In this document: positions 53,964 to 59,056 of the stretch, piece by piece | Layout: the number at the start of each line of letters is the position of its first letter | Numbering within the stretch: the stretch's first letter is position 1 | NCBI GenBank assembly: GCA_018971415.1 | Contig: JAGXAW010000007.1 | Span: 1-59,056 of the forward strand | Origin: Betaproteobacteria bacterium | Lineage (GTDB): Bacteria > Pseudomonadota > Gammaproteobacteria > Burkholderiales > Ferrovaceae | DNA: 59,056 bases | Direction: 5' to 3' | The notes under the pieces: model-generated | What the model was told of the DNA's origin: nothing | Seen by the model: the letters and a program-made list of their open reading frames with translations, nothing else | The model's database searches: none | Program-made: the position numbers and the translations under genes

Positions 53964-55022
53964 TTAGTTATATTCTGTTTCGGTTATGGGGAGGACTAAA
54001 TCAAAACAGGTATATCCTGGTCGACTTTCAAACTCAACCATCCCATAGTGTTGACTAATCAAATTCTGTGCCAACATTAACCCCAACCCTGTTCCTCCCT
54101 CACGGCCTGACACTAGCGGCTGAAAAATTCGCGGTTGCAGCTGTGTTGGAATACCGGGCCCGTTATCAATAATTCTAACGACAATGCCCAATTTAAAGCG
54201 TCTTTTAGCTAAGGTGATCTGGCGCAGTATGCGGGTTTGTAAGCGAATAACACCTTGCTCTTGAATCGCTTGTGCGGCGTTACGCACAATATTAAGAATC
54301 GCTTGAATGAGCTGTTCGCGATCAGCCAGAAACTCTGGAATGCTCGTGTCGTAGTCACGTTGGATGGTGATTCTTTCCGGGAACTCAGCCAAGGTGACGC
54401 TGCGCACTCTCTCAAGTACTTCATGAATGTTAAGTGGTGCAGTTTGGTGCAACCGACTGTTTGGACTGAGCATTCGATCAAGTAACAGTTGCAGACGATC
54501 TGCTTCGTTTTTTATAACTTGGGTGTATTCTTTGAGCTCTATTTGCGTCAGTTCTTTTTCAAGTAATTGAGCGGCTCCCTTTATACCACCTAACGGATTT
54601 CTAATTTCATGGGCAAGGTTACGCACCAACTGTCTGTTAACTTCTTGGTCTTGAATGATTTTTTCTTCTTTTTCTATTTTTACTCGCTGGTTGATTGGCC
54701 TAAATTCTAAGAGAATACCAGAGGGTCGATCATCCAGTGGTGTGCCGGTACAGCTTAGTATAAGTTTTACATGAGAGGTGGAATTAAAGGACCATTCATG
54801 CTCAATAAAGCCCATTTTCTTATCCAGTGATTGGCGGCAGTCTTCAAGTAAACGGTCGATATTGGTGAGAACCAAACTTAAAGGTTGGTTCACCAGGTTT
54901 TTGCGACTAACAGCAAATAGGTCCTCAGCGGCGGTATTAATAAAAACAATGCTGAGTTCCGTATTCAGTACGATAACTGCTGTAGTGATTAAATCAAGTC
55001 CGTTATAGTCGTCGTTTTTCAT
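53964..55022 (-). CDS. ntrB: Nitrogen regulation sensor kinase NtrB
   Basis: PII-controlled histidine kinase/phosphatase for NtrC. From ATG 55022 the protein is 352 residues: an N-terminal PAS domain (AVIVLNTELSIVFINTAAEDLF), the H-box LAHEIRNPLGGIKGAAQLL, the N-box region NIVRNAAQAI, DNGPGIP and GGTGLGLMLAQ. It has no membrane segment, as expected for cytosolic NtrB. The frame extends upstream to a TTG at 55049 that lies inside the glnA terminator, so the ATG is preferred. It lies 98 bases after glnA, behind an intrinsic terminator. Confidence 0.96.
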   Translation of the reverse strand: MKNDDYNGLDLITTAVIVLNTELSIVFINTAAEDLFAVSRKNLVNQPLSLVLTNIDRLLEDCRQSLDKKMGFIEHEWSFNSTSHVKLILSCTGTPLDDRPSGILLEFRPINQRVKIEKEEKIIQDQEVNRQLVRNLAHEIRNPLGGIKGAAQLLEKELTQIELKEYTQVIKNEADRLQLLLDRMLSPNSRLHQTAPLNIHEVLERVRSVTLAEFPERITIQRDYDTSIPEFLADREQLIQAILNIVRNAAQAIQEQGVIRLQTRILRQITLAKRRFKLGIVVRIIDNGPGIPTQLQPRIFQPLVSGREGGTGLGLMLAQNLISQHYGMVEFESRPGYTCFDLVLPITETEYN

Positions 55023-55035
55023 GATTGATAAGGGT

Positions 55036-55074
55036 AAAAAAACCCGCAATCAGGATTAATCTTAATTGCGGGTT
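55036..55074 (-). terminator. Intrinsic terminator between glnA and ntrB
   Basis: On the minus strand AACCCGCAAT pairs with ATTGCGGGTT (10 of 10), and the 14 bases between can also pair partly. The stem is followed by a T run (forward A run 55036-55042). It ends glnA transcripts just 14 bases ahead of the ntrB start codon, so ntrBC expression should depend on read-through or on a promoter inside the gap. Confidence 0.9.
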
Positions 55075-55090
55075 AGTGAACATCACATTC

Positions 55091-55112
55091 GTCCCTCAAG
55101 AAACTGAGGGAC
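55091..55112 (-). other. Second hairpin in the glnA 3' untranslated region
   Basis: GTCCCTCA and TGAGGGAC form a perfect 8-base-pair stem with a six-base loop, nine bases past the glnA stop. It has no T run, so it is not an intrinsic terminator itself. It may protect the glnA transcript end from exonucleases. Confidence 0.6.
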
Positions 55113-55120
55113 AAGTTCCA

Positions 55121-56530
55121 TTACAGACTGTAATACATTTGGAATTCTAATGGATGGGTGGTCATACGGAATAGTGTGACTTCTTCCATTTTCAATGCAA
55201 TATAAGCATCAATCATTTCGTTAGAGAACACTCCACCACGTGTTAAGAATTCACGGTCTTTATCTAAAGCTGCTAAAGCTTCATCTAATGATGCTGCAGG
55301 CGCTGGAATCTTTGCATCTTCCTCAGGTGAGAGATGATAAAGATCTTTGTCTGAAGCTTCACCAGGATGAATTTTATTTTGCACACCGTCTAAGCCGGCC
55401 ATTAACATGGCAGCGAAAGCCAAGTATGGGTTAGCTGTAGGATCAGGGAAACGAACTTCTACGCGGCGAGCCTTATCGCTTTGTACGAAAGGCACGCGGA
55501 TAGCTGCAGAGCGGTTACGGGCTGAATAAGCTAACTTAACTGGGGCTTCAAAACCAGGTACCAAGCGCTTGTATGAGTTTGTGCTAGGATTGGTTAGTGC
55601 GTTGAGTGCTTTGGCGTGTTTGATAATACCGCCAATGTAATACAAGGCAAACTCAGACAATCCTGCATAGCCGTTACCCGCAAACAAGTTTTTACCGTCT
55701 TTCCAGACAGATTGGTGTACATGCATACCAGAGCCATTATCGCCAACAATAGGTTTTGGCATGAAGGTAGCTGTTTTACCGTAGGAATGAGCAACGTTAT
55801 GAACCACATATTTTAAAATTTGAGTCCAATCAGCGCGTTGCACGAGTGGTGCAAAGCGGGTTCCAATTTCACATTGCCCTGGAGCGGCCACTTCGTGGTG
55901 ATGCACTTCAACGGGTACGCCCATATCCTCAAGTGCTAGGCACATGGCAGAACGGATGTCTTGTAGTGAATCCACTGGAGGCACGGGGAAATAACCGCCT
56001 TTAACGGCAGGACGATGGCCCATGTTGCCGCCATCATATTCTTTACCAGATGACCATGGGGCCTCTTCCGTTTGAATTTTAACGCTGCAACCAGACATAT
56101 CAACGTGCCAGTTAACTGAGTCAAAAACAAAGAATTCGGGTTCTGGACCAAAGTAAGCCACATCACCGATACCACTAGACTTTAAGTAAGCTTCAGCGCG
56201 TTTGGCAATGGATCGTGGATCACGATCATAACCTTTTCCATCAGATGGCTCGATCACATCACAGGTTAAAATGAGGGTTGCCTCATCCATAAAGGGGTCA
56301 ATGTTAGCGGTACTGGCATCGGGCATTAGCAACATATCTGAAGCCTGAATACCTTTCCAGCCAGCAATGGAAGAACCATCGAAGGCATGACCTTCAGTAA
56401 ATTTGCTTTCATCAAAAGCGCTTACTGGAACAGTAACGTGCTGTTCTTTTCCGCGAGTATCGGTAAAACGAAAATCAACAAATCTGACTTCGTTTTCTTT
56501 AATCATTTGCATGATTTTTTCAACTGCCAT
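55121..56530 (-). CDS. glnA: Glutamine synthetase, type I
   Basis: Makes glutamine from glutamate, ammonium and ATP. From ATG 56530, six bases after AGGAG, the protein is 469 residues, exactly the usual length; an ATG two codons earlier would abut the ribosome site. Motifs: [24 protein letters not shown], the ATP region [30 protein letters not shown], and the adenylylation tyrosine in [11 protein letters not shown], so activity should be controlled by GlnE. Transcription is predicted from a sigma-54 promoter with an upstream NtrC site. Confidence 0.98.
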   Translation of the reverse strand: MAVEKIMQMIKENEVRFVDFRFTDTRGKEQHVTVPVSAFDESKFTEGHAFDGSSIAGWKGIQASDMLLMPDASTANIDPFMDEATLILTCDVIEPSDGKGYDRDPRSIAKRAEAYLKSSGIGDVAYFGPEPEFFVFDSVNWHVDMSGCSVKIQTEEAPWSSGKEYDGGNMGHRPAVKGGYFPVPPVDSLQDIRSAMCLALEDMGVPVEVHHHEVAAPGQCEIGTRFAPLVQRADWTQILKYVVHNVAHSYGKTATFMPKPIVGDNGSGMHVHQSVWKDGKNLFAGNGYAGLSEFALYYIGGIIKHAKALNALTNPSTNSYKRLVPGFEAPVKLAYSARNRSAAIRVPFVQSDKARRVEVRFPDPTANPYLAFAAMLMAGLDGVQNKIHPGEASDKDLYHLSPEEDAKIPAPAASLDEALAALDKDREFLTRGGVFSNEMIDAYIALKMEEVTLFRMTTHPLEFQMYYSL

Positions 56531-56622
56531 TTTCATCTCCTAGTTGGTTAATCTAAGGAGCCATTAATCAACGTATTTTGTAGCATTGATACTTAACGAC
56601 TCGGAATTCTAGCTATAAGTAA

Positions 56623-56639
56623 AGCACTTTGTATGCCAA
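56623..56639 (-). promoter_or_regulatory. Sigma-54 promoter of glnA
   Basis: The minus strand reads TTGGCATA-CAAA-GTGCT, close to the -24/-12 consensus TTGGCACG-N4-TTGCT. GG and GC are separated by exactly ten bases. The predicted start is near 56612. The match is weaker than that of the porin operon, but position, upstream NtrC site and gene function all agree. Confidence 0.75.
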
Positions 56640-56729
56640 AGAATAATATTAGCATTCTTTCAGTTTTACAGGGATTTAAAATCTATTACGACCTGTTTTT
56701 GCACCACAAAAGAACATAAAACGTAATAT

Positions 56730-56746
56730 TGCACCATTATAGTGCA
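56730..56746 (-). promoter_or_regulatory. NtrC enhancer site of glnA
   Basis: The dyad TGCACCA-TTA-TAGTGCA is symmetric in six of seven arm positions and matches the known NtrC consensus (TGCACCA-N3-TGGTGCA) in all but one base. It lies at about -134 to -118 from the predicted start, similar to the enhancer distances of enteric glnA. Confidence 0.78.
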
Positions 56747-56838
56747 AAGCAACCAAGTGTAATGTGTTTTGTTTGTAGTACGGGACAGTTGACGCGTAGA
56801 ATTGTTATTACTTTTTTATAATTTTGTTGAGGAATGTG

Positions 56839-57291
56839 ATGACCAAATCTTCAGATATTCTATTAAGAGCCCAAGAGCGCGCAAGGGAAGCCAATTTACC
56901 TTACGCGGGAGCCTTGTTACCACAGGAAGCCCATGATTTGCTTCATTTGGTGCATGGTTCAAGACTGATAGATGTGCGTACGCAAGCTGAATTAGATTGG
57001 GTGGGCTTTGTTCCTGATTCTTTACACATAGAATGGAGCACTTATCCAAACGGTTTACATAATCCTGACTTCATTAAACAAATTCAATCAGAGGCAACGC
57101 AGGAAACACTGTTATTTTTTATGTGTCGTTCGGGTGCAAGGTCTCACGCGGCAGCGAAACTCGCCATTGAGTCGGGTTTTGTAAACTCATATAATGTACT
57201 GCAGGGTTTTGAAGGTGATAAAGATGAACATGGCCACCGTAATACGCTTGGCGGTTGGCGTCATGCAGGTCTTCCTTGGAAACAAGGCTAA
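56839..57291 (+). CDS. Rhodanese-domain sulfurtransferase
   Basis: A 150-residue single-domain rhodanese. Seen: HGSRLIDVRTQAELDWVGFVPDSLHIEW and the active-site loop FFMCRSGARS with the persulfide-forming Cys, followed by NVLQGFEGDKDEHGH. It has no signal peptide, so it should be cytosolic. The ATG at 56839 follows GAGGA; a TTG five codons upstream is less likely. Its sulfur donor and acceptor are unknown. It is followed by aroE after six bases and is divergent from glnA. Confidence 0.9.
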   Translation: MTKSSDILLRAQERAREANLPYAGALLPQEAHDLLHLVHGSRLIDVRTQAELDWVGFVPDSLHIEWSTYPNGLHNPDFIKQIQSEATQETLLFFMCRSGARSHAAAKLAIESGFVNSYNVLQGFEGDKDEHGHRNTLGGWRHAGLPWKQG

Positions 57292-57297
57292 TTAACC

Positions 57298-58140
57298 ATG
57301 GATCACTATGCGGTAATAGGATGGCCAATTACGCACAGCCGCTCGCCTTTTATACATCGATACTTCGCAAGTCAAACCCATCAATCACTTGAGTATGAGC
57401 GTATTGCTTGTGAGCCTGATCAGTTTGAAAGTACTGTAAATGACTTTTTTTATACTGGGGGTAAAGGACTTAATGTAACGCTACCCTTTAAAGAAAGAGC
57501 ATACCGTATGGCGCAACATATTACAGAGCGTGTCAGGTTAGCTCAAGCTGCTAATACACTGTGGCTAGAGGATGGCCTTATCCATGCAGACAATACAGAT
57601 GGATTAGGACTTTTGGCAGACTATCAGTACCTTAATATCCCCATCACAGGACAATCTGTGTTGGTTTTTGGGGCTGGTGGAGCGGTTAAAGGAGTACTTG
57701 CTCCTTTATTAGAAAAAAAACCAAGGGAGCTTTTTATTGCTAATAGAACGGAATCAAGAGCCCGTGAGTTAATTGATAGTTTTAAACAAATTGCCCAGAT
57801 TAACCAGGTTGAAATGAATGCGGGATCAGTCAATCATCATAGACTACTGAAACCATTTGATATTGTTATCAATGCCACCTCAGCATCAATAAAAGGTGAG
57901 ACTTTATCTTTTCCAAATACTGTATTTGCCAAAGAGAGCTATGTTTACGACATGAGCTATGGCAGAGAGTTAACTCCTTTTCTGGAGCAAGCAAGACAAC
58001 TTCAGGTGACAAACTACTATGATGGTCTTGGTATGCTCATTGAGCAGGCAGCTGAATCTTTTAGGATTTGGCGCCATTGCCGCCCAACCACCAAAGCCCT
58101 TAGGGAAGCCTTGAGACGGGAAATTGGTGAGAACTCCTAA
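57298..58140 (+). CDS. aroE: Shikimate dehydrogenase
   Basis: NADPH-dependent reduction of 3-dehydroshikimate to shikimate. The 280 residues have the substrate site WPITHSRSPFIH at the N-terminus, the catalytic Lys in LNVTLPFKERAY, NTDGLG with its conserved Asp, the nucleotide loop VFGAGGAVKGVL, NRT, and a C-terminal DGLGMLIEQAAESFRIW. It shares the shikimate pathway with aroQ at 9350. Its last 14 bases overlap the preferred mtgA start. Confidence 0.97.
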   Translation: MDHYAVIGWPITHSRSPFIHRYFASQTHQSLEYERIACEPDQFESTVNDFFYTGGKGLNVTLPFKERAYRMAQHITERVRLAQAANTLWLEDGLIHADNTDGLGLLADYQYLNIPITGQSVLVFGAGGAVKGVLAPLLEKKPRELFIANRTESRARELIDSFKQIAQINQVEMNAGSVNHHRLLKPFDIVINATSASIKGETLSFPNTVFAKESYVYDMSYGRELTPFLEQARQLQVTNYYDGLGMLIEQAAESFRIWRHCRPTTKALREALRREIGENS

Positions 58141-58846
58141 TTTAATAAAAACATTATTCAGGTTAATTAAAAAAGCCGTTCTATTGTCGGTGTTGGTTTG
58201 GTTTCTATGGAACTGCTGGATATTCACAGAAATTTTGTGGTGGAAAAACCATAATCCTACGGACCTCACTGCCGTCATGACTCAGAGGCAATCTGAGAGA
58301 ATAAAACACCATAAAGGACCTCTGATAAAGCCTTCTTGGGTGAGCTATACATCCATTCCTAATTCGCTTAAAAGAGCCGTCATTGCGGAGGAAGACGCAA
58401 ACTTTGTTAATCATCATGGCTTTGACTGGCTGGGCATAGAAGTCGCTTTTAAGAAGGATTTAAAGAGAAAAACATGGATCGCAGGTGGTTCAACGATTAC
58501 CCAACAATTAGCAAAGAATCTATTTTTATCAACCAAACGAAATGTATTTAGAAAGGCAGAGGAAGTCATTATTACGATAATGCTGGAGAACCTGTGGAGT
58601 AAAAAAAGAATTTTAGAGGTATATCTGAATGTGATTGAATGGGGTGATGGGATATTCGGTTGTGCTTTTGCAGCGCAACATTATTTTGATGTACCTGTTC
58701 AGTCTATTAATGTCTATCAGGCAGCTAAACTGGCATCCATGATACCAAGACCTCGTTTTTACGATAAAAACGGTAACACGGAGAAATTAATTGAAAAAAC
58801 TGACACTATTCAATTAAGAATGGAACAGGTTGAGATACCAAAATAA
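58127..58846 (+). CDS. mtgA: Monofunctional biosynthetic peptidoglycan transglycosylase
   Basis: Polymerises lipid II glycan strands at the periplasmic face of the inner membrane. The roughly 239 residues have an N-terminal membrane anchor (about 14-32) and a GT51 domain. The catalytic Glu motif is IAEEDANFVNHHGFD, with GGSTITQQLAKNLFLS and LEVYLNVIEWGDGIFG following. There is no transpeptidase domain. GTG 58127 is preferred (GGGA six bases upstream); TTG 58124 is possible. It overlaps aroE, an arrangement common in betaproteobacteria. Confidence 0.95.
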   Translation: MRTPNLIKTLFRLIKKAVLLSVLVWFLWNCWIFTEILWWKNHNPTDLTAVMTQRQSERIKHHKGPLIKPSWVSYTSIPNSLKRAVIAEEDANFVNHHGFDWLGIEVAFKKDLKRKTWIAGGSTITQQLAKNLFLSTKRNVFRKAEEVIITIMLENLWSKKRILEVYLNVIEWGDGIFGCAFAAQHYFDVPVQSINVYQAAKLASMIPRPRFYDKNGNTEKLIEKTDTIQLRMEQVEIPK

Positions 58847-58879
58847 AAAACTTCTAGGTATCAAATCGATACCTAGAAG
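58842..58879 (-). terminator. Intrinsic terminator of the histone-like gene (minus strand)
   Basis: A perfect 12-base-pair stem, CTTCTAGGTATC with GATACCTAGAAG, encloses a five-base loop. On the minus strand it is followed by a T-rich run (forward A-rich 58842-58850). It overlaps the end of mtgA. On the plus strand the hairpin lacks a T run, so it may only stabilise the mtgA message end. Confidence 0.85.
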
Positions 58880-58894
58880 GATCGGTTGCACCAA

Positions 58895-59056
58895 TTAGAA
58901 CATTGGTTTAATCAAAGGTGCAGTGATAATTGGTGCTGGTGCTGGTGCAGCCACGGGCTTAACAGGAGCGGCTTTTTTAGCAGCAGGTTTTTTAGCAGCT
59001 GCGGGTTTTTTGGCGGCTACTGGCTTTTTGGCGGCTACTTTTTTAGCTGCTGGTTT
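58895..59056 (-). CDS. Histone H1-like Lys/Ala/Pro-rich DNA-binding protein, C-terminal part
   Basis: The minus-strand frame enters from the right edge and encodes repeated AAKKPAA-type blocks, then an Ala-Pro stretch and the end ITAPLIKPMF, stopping at 58895-58897. Such tails occur in bacterial histone H1-like and AlgP-like proteins that bind DNA non-specifically through their lysines. The N-terminus is outside the window, so the exact family is uncertain. The terminator at 58842-58879 follows. The repeats are imperfect and encoded by similar codons, so length variation between strains is likely. Confidence 0.8.
   Translation of the reverse strand, partial: KPAAKKVAAKKPVAAKKPAAAKKPAAKKAAPVKPVAAPAPAPIITAPLIKPMF

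Larger units (their letters stand above)
56531..56838. promoter_or_regulatory. glnA / rhodanese divergent control region (308 bases without a gene)
   Basis: This A+T-rich gap holds the glnA leader (about 82 bases), its sigma-54 promoter, one full NtrC-like dyad and one NtrC half-site (TGCACCA at 56700-56706, about -94 to -88). It must also hold the promoter for the rhodanese gene. On the plus strand TTGACG (56789-56794) and TATAAT (56817-56822) are seen, but their 22-base spacing is too wide for a normal sigma-70 promoter. No RNA gene or small coding region is evident. Confidence 0.7.

Noticed and set aside
56789-56822. TTGACG and TATAAT upstream of the rhodanese gene as a sigma-70 promoter
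   Set aside because: The 22-base spacing is too long for a standard promoter; mentioned only in the intergenic description.

Overview
The window reads as a chromosomal stretch from a betaproteobacterium with moderately low G+C. The evidence is gene order and family type: hemC-hemD-hemX-hemY, accB-accC-prmA, tonB-yqgE-ruvX-pyrB-pyrX, ubiK beside a porin-glnK-amtB operon, a Gram-negative envelope gene set and a lysine/alanine-rich histone-like protein. A relative of Nitrosomonadales or Ferrovum would fit, but that is inference from gene content only. Nearly every gene is a recognisable housekeeping or metabolic gene. The only clearly accessory stretch is the first 2.9 kb.

Layout: (a) 1-2897, minus strand: surface-polysaccharide glycosyltransferases (GT9, GT2, GT11 fucosyltransferase). 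The last is apparently cut near its 3' end by an IS3-family element that runs off the left edge. A tRNA-Arg(CCG) gene bounds this cluster. (b) 3.1-10.7 kb: cytochrome c5, apaH, then a minus-strand block of plsC, a PfkB kinase, gcvH, prmA, accC, accB, aroQ and a YeeZ-like reductase. (c) 10.8-15.7 kb: a ferredoxin-reductase and the tetrapyrrole operon hemCDXY. (d) 15.7-21.7 kb: ppc and a D-Ala-D-Ala ligase, facing gshA-gshB. (e) 21.8-27.9 kb: a SUF iron-sulfur operon led by its Rrf2 regulator (sufBCDSU-sufT). (f) 27.9-33.8 kb: a heavy-metal-type RND efflux operon. (g) 33.9-37.4 kb: ubiK and the porin-glnK-amtB operon. (h) 37.4-45 kb: metH, mpl, an RNB exonuclease and tonB. (i) 45-52.6 kb: photolyase, yqgE-ruvX-pyrB-pyrX, oligopeptidase A and xthA. 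(j) 52.5-56.8 kb: glnA-ntrB-ntrC. (k) 56.8 kb to the end: rhodanese, aroE, mtgA and the tail of a histone-like gene.

The most coherent biology is nitrogen control. The window holds the NtrB/NtrC pair, PII (glnK), the ammonium channel (amtB) and glutamine synthetase (glnA). Upstream of both glnA and the porin-glnK-amtB operon I can read a sigma-54 (-24/-12) element, plus an NtrC-like dyad GCAC-N7-GTGC centred about 118-126 bases upstream of the predicted start. This places an outer-membrane porin inside the nitrogen regulon. A second readable circuit is the SUF operon: an exact TATAAT box is overlapped by dyads just ahead of the Rrf2 regulator gene, which suggests autoregulation.

I did not find a CRISPR array, prophage, defence island, biosynthetic cluster or wholly novel system. 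The features most worth a second look are the IS-interrupted fucosyltransferase next to the tRNA, the GT9 gene that starts nine bases after the tRNA CCA without a ribosome-binding site, the sigma-54/NtrC-controlled porin, the SUF operator, and the dihydroorotase-like protein that has lost its metal ligands.
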